A stretch of 64,000 nucleotides of DNA from Nipponacmea schrenckii (Eukaryota; Mollusca; Gastropoda; Lottiidae), in NCBI GenBank assembly GCA_030562195.1, contig JAUJPP010000006.1, positions 1,736,001 to 1,800,000 on the forward strand, written 5' to 3'. Positions 53,001 to 58,639 of the stretch are shown piece after piece; the stretch's first letter is position 1; the number at the start of each line of letters is the position of its first letter. The position numbers and the translations under genes were made by a program. The notes under the pieces were generated by a model, which was not told where the DNA came from, searched no databases, and saw only the letters and a program-made list of their open reading frames with translations.

Positions 53001-54477
53001 TCGTCAAGTGTCTATAACAATTTCAGGAATTGAAAAAGTCAAAGATAAATGGCGGAAGCTACCAAAATTGCTTACTTCTTATCTATATCATTGCTATTTA
53101 TACAAATCAACGAAGTAAAACTGACAACCCCTCAGAAACCTAAAGTCATGTGACAAATCTATTATATCGTTAGACCCGCGGAGGGAGTAAATGGCAAGTC
53201 ATTGATTTCCTATGAATGTTCTTTTTAGTATCGCCACCCCCCGGGAAATAATTACATATTATACAATAATTCTATAATCATTCTACAACTAATATTGATT
53301 ACTTTAAAATATATCAATAAAATCAATCATTATAGAACCAACCTATACATTCAGCATTCATAGGCTAATATAGCTTCACAACTTTTATTAGAAGGACGTA
53401 AAACTCCTTTGACTTGTTTCATTATATGAATATTGACACATCTCAATTATTATTCCTGACAATTTAAGTCTTGTTTTCACCTCAGGCACCGGTAGATCGT
53501 ATTGGTCCAGTTTCACTTGGGCATAAAAACATATTTCAATTATAGAAATTAGTAATCGGCAATACAATAACGGTAAGGCCTAAATGATTTAGCGGGATGC
53601 CAAGTTAACAAACAAATTATTTGCGAATTGGAATTTTTTGAAATGGAAGTCGGGGACAGCCGTGTTACCCTACTAATGATTTTACTTTTATTTCAAATCG
53701 CTGAGGGATTTTTTAAGGACATAAAAGCAAATTATTCCTGACCTCTACGATGCAGTGTATAAAGACTAAGGGTCGTGTAGGGTTAGATAGGGGTAAGTTT
53801 AGGGTTAGGGTAAAAAAAAACCTTGGCTGAAGCTAGACTTAGGTCGATCTTTTTATATGCACCGCTCTATCTTTACGAAAGCCATGTCTACCTAAGTACC
53901 TAAGGCCTTTGAAGGTATAAAAGTAAAGTCGTTTATCCTTTTTGTTAAGTTAGACTTGTGAAAGTGAAATTTAAGTAAAGGTAAGGGAGCTGCACACGGC
54001 CCTCATTCCAAAAACCCTATAAAATCAACTTACTTTTTTCTCTTCGATCTCTGCCTCATCTAAAACAACCCATAACCAAAGTTTATTTTCATTCATATAA
54101 TTCTGCCAATCCGGTTCACTCGTGGTGTGGCTATACTCCTGTTGGGGGTGTGTTGGCCACCCCTTCTCGAAGCCACCCTCGGGATTCTTTATGAGGCTAG
54201 AGAGCACTTCTGTCTCGTGTTTCAGCATCTCTGGTAGGTCTATTGACTTCCCAGAAAAAATATTATCCACATTCTGAAGGATTTTGAAAGAGAGATTGCG
54301 TTCTTCGTCGTCAGCTTTGTCCTCCTCGTCATCCTCGTCATTCTCGCTAGATATCGTCACATCTTCATTCGACACTCCCGAATCCCCACTCTCAGACTGG
54401 GGGTCCCCTGGGACCGGCTTGACCTCGGACATTGATCTCCAAATCTTATTATTATCACTAGTATCATAATCCCGCAT
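19870..54477 (-). CDS. DEP-domain formin (FMN/Cappuccino-like FH2), 3' end missing
   Basis: Eleven minus-strand exons join with canonical splice sites and consistent phases (148+308+58+23+28+42+26+38+15+43+68 residues plus seven split codons) to give 804 residues. Order: acidic N-terminus (about 45-62), DEP-like domain (about 145-222), Ser/Lys-rich linker, coiled coil (about 390-440), minimal proline tract (477-484), FH2 from about 495 to the end. FH2 nucleates and processively elongates unbranched actin filaments as a ring-shaped dimer. The text around [17 protein letters not shown] and FRLPEPSNM resembles FMN/Cappuccino formins. DEP domains bind membranes or GPCR/G-protein partners, so it may target the formin to the cortex (inference). 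The last quarter of FH2, any tail and the stop are not seen. The eleven exons are also listed singly. Confidence 0.9.
20121..20465. repeat. 51-bp minisatellite in formin intron 10 (about 7 copies)
   Basis: Seven 51-bp units carry GGCCTAGTTACCAGAATCAG and ACACGAGGATAATTAGCATT. The unit length is a multiple of three, so frames stay open, but the array lies between two confirmed exons and is intronic. Confidence 0.93.
20479..20726. repeat. Two diverged 123-bp tandem copies in intron 10
   Basis: GAAATATCAAGACTTTTTAC at 20481 recurs as GAAATATCACGACCCTTTAC at 20604, both followed by ATCATTCAACTGATT and later a CTGTTATTTC block. The copies differ clearly, so this is an older duplication than the adjacent 51-bp array. 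Confidence 0.75.
20977..21106 (-). CDS. Formin exon 10 (FH2 GNYLN core)
   Basis: Encodes residues 694-736: [20 protein letters not shown], then [20 protein letters not shown]. This is the best-conserved FH2 signature (GN.lN.g...GqAdGF.Ld.L.KLkDv), and the GQADG..LDIL wording is typical of FMN/Cappuccino formins. Acceptor TTGTTATATTCCAG, donor GTAACC; ends in phase 0. Confidence 0.95.
21336..21384 (-). CDS. Formin exon 9 (49-bp microexon of FH2)
   Basis: A 49-base exon encoding [15 protein letters not shown], the helix 'l..l..ac.el..S' preceding the GNyLN motif. Acceptor TTCTCTATTACAG, donor GTAGAC. Its size makes it easy for automatic annotation to miss. Confidence 0.9.
21679..21795 (-). CDS. 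Formin exon 8 (FH2)
   Basis: Encodes residues 639-676, including [20 protein letters not shown], the 'aEqFl.eLs.Ip.f.eRl' block, then [15 protein letters not shown]. Acceptor TGTATTTTACAG, donor GTAAGT. A tandem duplication 112 bases upstream copies this acceptor and the first codons (see findings). Confidence 0.92.
21781..21955 (-). repeat. 112-bp tandem duplication covering the exon 8 acceptor
   Basis: GATAGTCGAGTTGGGCTGTA (21781) recurs as GATAGTCGAGTTGAGCTGTA (21893), followed in both by AAATACAGAA and, further on, ATAATATCAATGAT. On the minus strand this duplicates TGTATTTTACAG plus the first 15 bases of exon 8. Confidence 0.9.
22117..22196 (-). CDS. Formin exon 7 (FH2)
   Basis: Encodes [20 protein letters not shown] and VKRKGA, matching the 'l..Ll.y.P..eE...i' segment of FH2. 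Acceptor TTTTACTTTCAG, donor GTAATA; both split codons agree with the neighbours. Confidence 0.88.
22201..23880. other. Formin intron 6, no feature seen
   Basis: Unique AT-rich sequence between exons 7 and 6. No conserved frame, tandem repeat or recognised element. Confidence 0.5.
23890..24310. repeat. Diverged ~63-bp tandem repeat (about 6 copies) in intron 6
   Basis: AACAAGGCCCTGTGACAGTT-like cores recur near 23951, 24015, 24078, 24190 and 24253 with considerable divergence, indicating an old array. Confidence 0.7.
24690..24860. repeat. Short degenerate repeat beside exon 6
   Basis: About four units with CCTAGCAGACGA and GCCACACTGTCC at 45-60-base spacing lie directly downstream of the exon 6 donor. 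The copies are strongly diverged. Confidence 0.5.
24874..25001 (-). CDS. Formin exon 6 (FH2 knob)
   Basis: Encodes residues 569-610. [14 protein letters not shown] corresponds to the 'KRaqNi.I.L' helix; the conserved lysine is present but the usual arginine/asparagine pair is altered. [20 protein letters not shown] follows as the next helices. Acceptor TTTTTCTGTTTCTAG, donor GTAAGA. Confidence 0.9.
25002..26017. other. Formin intron 5, no feature seen
   Basis: Unique sequence; nothing recognised. Confidence 0.5.
26018..26102 (-). CDS. Formin exon 5 (FH2 linker)
   Basis: Eighty-five bases encode [15 protein letters not shown] then [13 protein letters not shown], completing the 'elE.lF' motif from exon 4 and running into the variable FH2 linker. 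Acceptor CTCTCTATAG, donor GTATTT; ends in phase 0. Confidence 0.88.
26464..26536 (-). CDS. Formin exon 4 (FH2 lasso/linker)
   Basis: Seventy-three bases encode [20 protein letters not shown] plus ELE. 'SIWQ' and 'IDVEELE' correspond to the conserved 'tiW' and 'id..elE.lF' block at the start of FH2. Acceptor TTTTTCAG, donor GTCAGT; phases 1 to 2. Confidence 0.9.
26800..27010. repeat. 28-bp minisatellite (about 8 copies), intron 3
   Basis: Units of 28 bp carrying AATAACAAGGTACATAACAC and ACTTCTTT, almost uniform apart from single substitutions. Confidence 0.92.
27310..29530. repeat. 61-bp satellite (about 36 copies), intron 3
   Basis: Monomers of 61 bp with CCTCAGTAGTTTTGTATAGA, ACTATGTTAAAAAGCCAACT and CTATTAGAACTTTCCTCGG. 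GTATAG and GTGTAG variants alternate. A variant with CCCTGGTTCC and a poly-T tract recurs near 27730, 28097 and 28460, about six monomers (366 bp) apart, suggesting a higher-order repeat unit. Confidence 0.95.
29540..29850 (-). repeat. ~67-bp tandem repeat with Penelope-type motif
   Basis: Four degenerate units with TATATTGTAAACTACTCCAA and TTATTGAACACGGCGTTTCG. On the minus strand they read TGATGACAATG..AAATTGT..GAAACG, a motif also present near 47.1 kb. See the hammerhead-like finding. Confidence 0.65.
30195..30510. repeat. 30-bp minisatellite (about 10 copies), intron 3
   Basis: Units CCCGTATAACTGTGACCATA plus ATACCCTGTG. The period is divisible by three, giving long spurious frames on both strands. 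It lies between formin exons 3 and 4. Confidence 0.95.
30818..31380 (-). repeat. 54-bp satellite, reverse array (about 9 copies), decaying right edge
   Basis: Reverse-complement copies of the satellite at 9790-10950: TGCTTCTATAGGAGAGTATC and AATACTTGTAACCTAGGCCA. From about 31140 the units lose scattered single bases and become unrecognisable by 31400, a gradient rather than a sharp edge. Confidence 0.9.
31430..31965. repeat. ~110-bp tandem repeat with Penelope-type motif (about 5 copies)
   Basis: Units contain TAAGACCACTATTATAGATA, TACTACTTCTCTTTAATTTA and CAACGTTTCAATTCACATAC. The same unit occurs as an inverted pair near 46.0-46.3 kb, and part of it in the palindrome at 38.2 kb, so this is a dispersed family. 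Confidence 0.85.
32428..32604 (-). CDS. Formin exon 3 (mini-FH1 and FH2 lasso)
   Basis: Encodes residues 457-515. It contains [15 protein letters not shown], the only proline tract in the chain, then [19 protein letters not shown], whose tryptophan corresponds to the FH2 lasso residue that clasps the partner subunit. The acceptor is TTGTTTTACAG and the donor GTAAGA. Typical FH1 regions carry several longer polyproline runs for profilin-actin, so this one is unusually short. Confidence 0.9.
32640..33260. repeat. ~58-bp AT-rich repeat, progressively decayed, intron 2
   Basis: Clear units with TAGTATATCTATATATCTTG and GAAACGTAGTATGTAATAAA at 32690-32820 become riddled with short deletions further right until unrecognisable by about 33260. 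Confidence 0.75.
33816..34139. mobile_element. MITE, complete copy with TA duplication, intron 2
   Basis: Ends CTTCGTCTTAGAATG and CATTCTAAGACGCAG-like termini (right end TTATTCTAAGACGCAG), flanked by TA on both sides (33814-33815 and 34140-34141). The interior carries AGTATATATTCATCAGTGAA and its inverted counterpart. Size about 324 bp. TA duplication suggests Tc1/mariner-type mobilisation (inference). It sits 29 bases from the exon 2 donor. Confidence 0.8.
34169..35093 (-). CDS. Formin exon 2 (DEP domain and coiled coil)
   Basis: Encodes residues 149-456 after a CACTTTCTCTTTTCAG acceptor that abuts the codon for Met149. The first 70 residues fit a DEP fold: [17 protein letters not shown] matches the 'cF.GselVdwL' helix, [15 protein letters not shown] the second helix, and [16 protein letters not shown] the closing strand. 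A charged, serine-rich linker follows, with arginine-rich patches such as [12 protein letters not shown]. Residues 390-440 ([15 protein letters not shown] to [12 protein letters not shown]) form a heptad-like coiled coil. The donor GTAAGT starts at 34168, 29 bases from a MITE. The same ATG could serve as an alternative start because it opens the exon. Confidence 0.88.
35094..35870. other. Formin intron 1, 3' part, no feature seen
   Basis: Unique AT-rich sequence with some TATATA/TGTATG simple repeat near 35665-35730. Confidence 0.5.
35870..36770. repeat. 80-bp minisatellite (about 11 copies), intron 1
   Basis: Units of 80 bp with CTAACTAGCTAGTAGATTGT, TTGGTACAATGACAGTTTTC and GTATACCAAACTATCGTG. 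Right-hand units carry more deletions. Confidence 0.93.
36771..38215. other. Intron 1 spacer, no feature seen
   Basis: Unique sequence; no conserved frame or repeat recognised. Confidence 0.5.
38221..38330. repeat. 40-bp-arm palindrome
   Basis: Arms 38221-38260 and 38291-38330 are reverse complements at 39 of 40 positions, with a 30-base loop containing GTGAATTGAAACGTTG. Arms start AACAAATAAGATAACTATTA and contain the TATAGATATACTACT segment of the 110-bp family at 31.4-32.0 kb. Confidence 0.95.
38331..40475. other. Intron 1 spacer
   Basis: No gene seen. A direct duplication ACCCAGTGAGAGCGTCAATG occurs at about 39825-39865. CAATACC/CATACCC short repeats lie near 40210-40250. Confidence 0.5.
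40480..40850 (-). mobile_element. tRNA-derived SINE, family B
   Basis: On the minus strand it begins GGAGCCGCGGTGGCTCAGTG (box A region) with GGGTTTAATCC as box B, and ends in a tail with TAAAACTCCATTCATTTC. A plus-strand copy (50668-50870) and several 3' fragments elsewhere in the window share the body and tail. The copy looks nearly full length, about 370 bp. Confidence 0.82.
41395..41440 (-). mobile_element. SINE family B tail fragment
   Basis: AAATGAAATGAATGGAGTTT followed by TACGTCCTGC matches the tail of the 40.5-kb SINE. Confidence 0.6.
41570..42780. repeat. 46-47-bp satellite (about 26 copies), intron 1
   Basis: Units contain CCAATAAGATACAGAACAGT and AGGATATAAAACTCTATTTC. A step from ACTACATTTC to ACTCTATTTC units occurs near 41940. 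Units from 42220 to 42600 have many single-base losses before the array becomes regular again. Confidence 0.93.
43108..43265 (-). mobile_element. tRNA-derived SINE, family A, second copy
   Basis: Reverse complement of the element at 8690-8850, with box B as GGATTTGAACCC on this strand and box A region CGCTAACCACTGAGCC. It ends in the same G/C homopolymer. Two copies with the same boundaries define the family. Confidence 0.87.
43266..44290. other. Intron 1 spacer, no feature seen
   Basis: Unique AT-rich sequence. Confidence 0.5.
44409..44569 (-). CDS. Unrecognised exon-like frame
   Basis: An open frame preceded by a possible acceptor (GAATTACCAG) and ending at a possible donor (CCTG/GTAGTA). 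It encodes [20 protein letters not shown] then [19 protein letters not shown]. It is tryptophan-rich and I recognise no domain. It lies in formin intron 1 on the same strand. It could be a nested gene, an alternative exon or chance; support is weak. Confidence 0.22.
44743..45069 (-). CDS. Unrecognised 107-codon frame with acceptor-like 5' edge
   Basis: The frame begins just after TTTTTGTTAG, which resembles a splice acceptor, and reads [20 protein letters not shown] through [20 protein letters not shown] to a TAG at 44743. GC content and codon choice look more coding-like than the surroundings, but no family is recognised. An alternative frame in the same stretch is open for about 40 codons. 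Confidence 0.25.
   Translation of the reverse strand, partial: FLLGYLKLWHRRFMGVPTVSVAVTTDMGPHFPKGTRVIGLMTVFGNRRLGVDWHSLDYPSLDVFSTSSMFLDGCPDSVIWSFRNKVLIPARVVRIQSMSSYPPFLKNI
45200..45375. repeat. Cluster of inverted AAACGGTAAC motifs
   Basis: AAAACGGTAAC occurs twice (about 45214 and 45230), with an ATGGTA variant, then GTTACCGTTT twice in the opposite orientation (about 45302 and 45321) and TTACCATTTT at the end. The motifs converge on a roughly 70-base centre containing TTAAAACCGTTAC. This looks like a small inverted-repeat element or a multi-site binding array. Confidence 0.7.
46042..46320. repeat. Nested inverted repeat of the 110-bp family
   Basis: 46042-46125 and 46228-46315 are inverted copies (CAACGTTTCAATTCACATAC against GTATGTGAATTGAAACGTTG). 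Between them, TTTAAATAAAGACCACTA and TAGTGGTCTTTAAATTTAAA form an inner hairpin. Confidence 0.85.
47035..47290 (+). repeat. ~66-bp degenerate repeat with GATGACAATG motif
   Basis: Units contain GATGACAATGTAAATTATTG then AAACGTTGTG and ATACAATATAAACTGA. Short units of about 39 bases are interspersed. It is the same family as 29540-29850, in opposite orientation. Confidence 0.75.
47370..48215. repeat. Two diverged direct copies about 700 bases apart
   Basis: ATTGAATTGTAGACGAACTG then GACGTCAGGTTTT (47385) recurs as ATTGAATTGTAGAAGAACTG then AACGTCAGGTGTT (48154), each preceded by ATTTCGTAACGT. Both are followed by ATAACAGA, so about 130 bases are shared. Confidence 0.7.
48216..49240. other. 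Intron 1 spacer, no supported gene
   Basis: A 92-codon minus-strand frame (48472-48194) shows no recognisable domain or splice logic. The remaining sequence is AT-rich and unique. Confidence 0.5.
49290..49630. mobile_element. Degraded MITE copy
   Basis: GTCAATAAGAGTATATATTC then ATCAGTTAGACTTACCAGGT matches the MITE interior, and a partial second match (CCAGGTGTAAAATTTATATT, TTGATCATTCTAGG) lies to the right. Termini are not recognisable. Confidence 0.55.
49640..50650. other. Intron 1 spacer
   Basis: AT-rich unique sequence, no gene or repeat recognised. Confidence 0.5.
50668..50870 (+). mobile_element. tRNA-derived SINE, family B, 3'-truncated or variant copy
   Basis: Starts GGGAGCCGTGGTAGCTCAGT, continues with GTCGGAGGGACTGACATGGA and CCCGAAAGTTGGAAATCGCA, all shared with the opposite-strand copy at 40480-40850. 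Box B is degraded. Confidence 0.78.
51010..51440. repeat. Penelope-type terminal repeat cluster with ACGTTTCGACGA motifs
   Basis: AACGTTTCGACGACGGTA (51043), ACAACGTTTCGAAGATGA (51127) and GCGACGTTTCGACGATGGTA (51203) repeat at about 80-base spacing. An inverted ATCGTCGAAACGT follows at 51253, and a further ACGTTTCAGCTTAATGCC lies at 51409. None is associated with an intact frame. Confidence 0.7.
51441..54033. other. 5' part of formin intron 1, no further gene supported
   Basis: Mostly unique AT-rich sequence. A 64-codon minus-strand frame (51757-51563) ends in a stop just before a GTAAGA donor-like site and could be an untranslated or alternative first exon; support is weak. GTTTAGGGTTAGGGT near 53800 is a two-unit telomere-like run. 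Confidence 0.45.
54034..54477 (-). CDS. Formin exon 1 (start codon, acidic N-terminus)
   Basis: Encodes residues 1-148. The ATG at 54477 has an in-frame TGA four codons upstream (54489-54487) and A at -3, so this start is well supported. The segment has an acidic tract with [16 protein letters not shown], then a leucine-containing stretch and a tryptophan-rich end ([16 protein letters not shown]). It closes in phase 0 at a consensus GTAAGT donor (54033-54028). The long acidic run is reminiscent of regulatory tails, but no domain is recognised here. Confidence 0.82.
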
Positions 54478-55720
54478 ATTTCCACTTCATCCAGAACAAC
54501 ATGGTGTGGATCAGGACCGGTTCCTTTTCTTGCCATTCAATAAGAATATCACCGTTTGTGTTTAATGAGAGTGTGGGAGAAAGTGATAGGGGGGGGGGGG
54601 GCTAATCTCTAGAGGTGTTAGCCTTACGTCAACATTACTTGTCTTTAGAAGGATTCAGAGAGTTCACACAACTGAAAATAACTCATTCTAGATCCAACAC
54701 TATAATCATCGTCGTTAAAACTTAAACTCTCTAACCCCACAGTATATAGTTTTAGATGTGTTCTAGCCAACAGGAATAACACGTGGTATAGAAATATCAT
54801 CCTCATGTCAACTTAACACAGTCCTATATAGGGGCCTACTAATATTCACTTTATCCAAATCGTTTATATTGTAATATAACAAACACAATAATATTCACTA
54901 TCCAATCGTTTATATTGTTATACATCCAAAACCATTATTCAACACTGCAACTCTCTAATACACAGTCATTGATTCTAGTTCATTTTGTATCCTCTATCCT
55001 TCAGCGAACTCTCAACCATCAAGAACTATATCAAGTTGCTTTGTAAAAACAATATGAATATCGAGAAACATGAAACGAATGTTGTAATTAAAAAAAACTA
55101 ATGAATAACGATCAATAATCTACAAGTTATTATTCTCGTATTTAAAATGCATAAATCAAGTATTGGTTAACTTTATAATGTTTCTGAGTTTCGTATATTT
55201 TTTATCGACGAAACTCATATACTGATATCTCAAATTTGAATAAAACTTTGATCCTTGATTGAATATAGAATAACTGTTAAGGGCATCTCTAAATACACAA
55301 CTTTAACAAATAACTTTTTCTCTACAATGAAATGTCGCTTTATATTCCGATGCATACCTCAATGTTTTAAAGTTTTAGTCAGGCCGTCAGAACTCTAATA
55401 ATGAGTCTTGTATCTTCTGAGAAACAGATCGAGTTATTTCCGAACGCGATGGATACATGAGCAGTATTCATAATAACACAGTAAAGGTCTATCGTGAAAT
55501 TTCTCCTAAACTCCGTTCAATATTCGGCTTTATAGAAACTATTTAAGGAATATTTATACAATACACTACGAATATAATCAAACACAATAAAAGTCCATCG
55601 TCAATTTTCCCCTAAAACTCCGTAAGATGTTCATATTTTCAGAAAATTTCCAGAGTTACTCAATAATTCATCATTACAACAATCAGATGACCTCCAAGTT
55701 CACTAACATTCAACAACAGT
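54478..55720. other. Upstream region of the formin gene
   Basis: Presumed 5' untranslated and promoter DNA for the minus-strand gene, with a run of about 12 G near 54590. No clear TATA box could be tied to the start. Short direct duplications occur (TATTCACT..ATCGTTTATATTGT near 54845 and 54893; AAGTCCATCG/AAGGTCTATCG near 55487 and 55590). Confidence 0.4.
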
Positions 55721-55728
55721 ATTTCTCA

Positions 55729-55984
55729 ATGCGTCTTAGAATGAACATAATATTTAAAAAATTTAACGTTTTCCAATTAGAGCATATATTCATTAGCTGC
55801 CATAAATAACATAACAGAATCCTTATATAATCTGATAAATCCAAAAGAACGTAGAAATTATCCTTAGTTTTGTGAGTATTCCAGATTTTACAGGGATTCT
55901 GTTACTTTATGACACCAGGTAAGTTCACTTATAAATATATACTCATATTGACCATTCTTGATAAATGTCCATTCTAAGACACAG
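55729..55984. mobile_element. MITE copy
   Basis: Left end TGCGTCTTAGAATGAACATA, right end GTCCATTCTAAGACACAG followed by TA. Shares CATAACAGAATCCTTATATA and TTTATGACACCAGGTAAGTT with the other copies. Confidence 0.75.
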
Positions 55985-56344
55985 TATCACTTTAACTTAG
56001 ATAATATTACGATTATTGTCAGAAATACAGTTAACTATTGGATAATAAAACTGCATGTTACATCAATATTACTAATTGACCAATCAGATGACTAGAATGC
56101 TAGAATTACCTGAAGTTAAGTGATCGAGGTCACATATTTAGAGAATAAAAATCAATAGGTTTATACGCAGTTTAAAATATATTTTGAGATTTAATCGATA
56201 CAATCTATAACATTTAACAACATTGCCACGTGGTCTGTCAGCCTTTATTTATTGGAGTAATTGACTGGAAGGTGTCTTAGTTCAATCTGGAGAAAATCTG
56301 GTGACACTTATTTACATAATAGACCCACAATACATTATTAAATG

Positions 56345-56705
56345 AAAATGAAAAGCATGGAGTTTAACGTCCTACTCTTCTGCACCTAATGGACTGTTTA
56401 TAATAGAAATGAAATGTATTGAGTTTTATCATCCTACCTGTCTGCACCTTAAGGGCTAATGAAGACTGGTAACGTCATGCAATTAAGATATCGACATATA
56501 TTCTTTTTGCGATTTTCAACTGTCGAGGAATTTCAACGTGCTCTGCCTATAGTACACTGGGCTCAGCCTATAGTACACTGGGCTCAGCCTATAGTACACT
56601 GGGCTCAGCCTATAGTACACTGGGCTCAGCCTATAGTACACTGGGCTCAGCCTATAGTACACTGGGCTCAGCCTGTAGTACACTGGGCTCAGTTTGCAAT
56701 GAAGT
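56345..56705 (-). mobile_element. SINE family B fragments carrying an expanded 21-bp repeat
   Basis: Two copies of the SINE tail (TGGAGTTTAACGTCCTACTC and TGAGTTTTATCATCCTACC) precede a body segment CTTTTTGCGATTTTCAACTG. That segment leads into the 21-bp array and resumes afterwards. Confidence 0.7.
56548..56695 (+). repeat. 21-bp minisatellite inside a SINE (7 copies)
   Basis: Seven copies of CCTATAGTACACTGGGCTCA plus G. The unit matches the SINE body where family B reads TAGCACATTGGGCTTTGG on the corresponding strand, so the array grew from within the SINE. It encodes repeated IVHWAQP in one frame, which I regard as incidental. Confidence 0.92.
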
Positions 56706-56707
56706 AA

Positions 56708-58260
56708 TTTATGCTTATATATTCTTATTAAATTTCTCTATATTGAACTATTGAGGGATTTTTTGAAAGAAAGAAGCAACCATCTCTCATTGCACATCGT
56801 CTGCATAAACCCACAGAGTACAGAAGAACGGGACGTAAAACACCTTTTATTCATTTTTTTTGCATGCAAATCAAGTGCTGTGACGTCAATCACAAAAACT
56901 CTATACAGTTCAATTCAGTTCAATGCTTCATTTGACCTTTGATGAACTCTATGGCGATAGAGCATACCGTATCATCACAGGGTAATATTTCAAAGTATAT
57001 CATATAATTATAATATCACACTCTTCATATTGTCACATTTATATATCTCTTCCTTTCATCTCGCCGCCAATATCAACCCTGTTTTCAATTAACACTATAT
57101 TGTATATAGACTGACCTAGGTCAACCTGTCCCTTCTTTATTACCATTGTCATTTTAATATAGAAATATCAAAACAGAATCTGAAACATGTTGATACTCAG
57201 TTTAGCGCTGAGCGATTTTCAGACAACTGATCTATTTCAGTCTGTGTCTCTACTGAAGTTAGACAAGAAGAGATTTTCAGACAACTGATCTATTTCTGTA
57301 TGTGTCCCTTCTGAAGTTTGACAGTCCAAACATCTTGGCTTTTTTTTTAGCAATTTGAAAAAGTGTAGGTAAGCCTGAAAGCATTTGAGATCAACTCCCA
57401 TCCCCGTGGAATATAATAGTTACCTAGAAACATGTCGACAGCATAAAAAGACGTTTAATCAAATCAGTTTCAGGTTTATGCAAGGCCACGAAGCTAGTTT
57501 ATTGTCTCTGTTTTCCTTTCTCTTAAACACGGAGATCGTTATGACATATTTCAAACAACCTGGTAACGTGGAAATTACAACACTGATTTCATCCATTGTC
57601 TGATTGTATTTTTACCTGTAGATTGTTAGAAGATAATAACGGTAATAAAAGGTTAAACTAGTGCAGGTTATTCAGTGTAGTTGGTTGTATAATTCATGAA
57701 CAACTGTCATCGTGATCTGATCTGTAATAACTCTCATCTGTAATGTTTTAAAACCTTCCCAGATTGGCGACTCCTAATATCGGGTTTCAATGAAAACAAT
57801 CGTATATTGTACTAGCTTCATCGATATGATCTTACAGACCTTGAGTCAGATTGTTCCGACAGTGTGTATGTGTAAGCGTTAAGTTGCAGGAATTAAACTT
57901 GTCGGCTGTCAAAAATTTTTGATAGGATGGCGGGTAGGAGGCAATAGGCAATCCTTTTTTGGGGTCAGGCATCACTTGCTTTTCTGTGGCTGTGAGCCCG
58001 GGTTGTAGGTATTAAACCGAAGCCATGTGTGTTATTGTTGAATATATTTTAAAAGCGATGTTTCGGGTCACTGCCCTGTTAATTTTCCTCATTGCGCAAT
58101 GCACAGAATAGAATAATATTTTTATTAAAGTGAATAAGACAAAGGGAGCTACCAGGAAGCTGGTCACGTGGTTAAGATGAGATCTATAAATCACAGTTAC
58201 AGGATTGCCGCCTCGGATATTTCTGACAACCCACCAATTTCAATACATCAATTAAAATCC
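56708..58260. other. Unique DNA with a short duplication
   Basis: GATTTTCAGACAACTGATCT occurs at 57209 and 57273 as part of a tandem duplication of about 63 bases. No gene recognised. Confidence 0.5.
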
Positions 58261-58267
58261 TTCCCCA

Positions 58268-58635
58268 TTGCCCCTCATGATATATTACTTGCCCCTCGTG
58301 ATATATTACTTGCCCCCTCATGATATATTACCCCTTGTTTTTTCTCCAGATATATTACTTGCTCTCCAGATATATTACTTGCCCCTCATGATATATTACT
58401 TGCCCCCTCATGATATATTACTTGCCCCTCCTGATATATTACTTGCCCCCAGATATATTACTTGCCCTCCAGATATATTACTTGCCCCTCCAGATATATT
58501 ACTTGCCCCTCCAGAAATATTACTTGCCCCACTCAGATATATTACTTGCCCCACCAGATATATTACTTGCCCCTCCAGATATATTACTTGCCCCACCAGA
58601 TATATTACTTGCCCCACCAGATATATTACTTGCCA
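58268..58635. repeat. 20-22-bp minisatellite (about 17 copies)
   Basis: Units GATATATTACTTGCCCCTC with CAT, CCA or CACCA between them. Long overlapping frames on both strands come from the repetition. Confidence 0.93.
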
Positions 58636-58639
58636 AAGC

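Noticed and set aside
53795..53815. Interstitial telomere
   Set aside because: Only about two TTAGGG units; too short to be meaningful.
56459..56707. Repeat protein with IVHWAQP units
   Set aside because: The 21-bp repeat arose in a SINE; the frame has no coding context.
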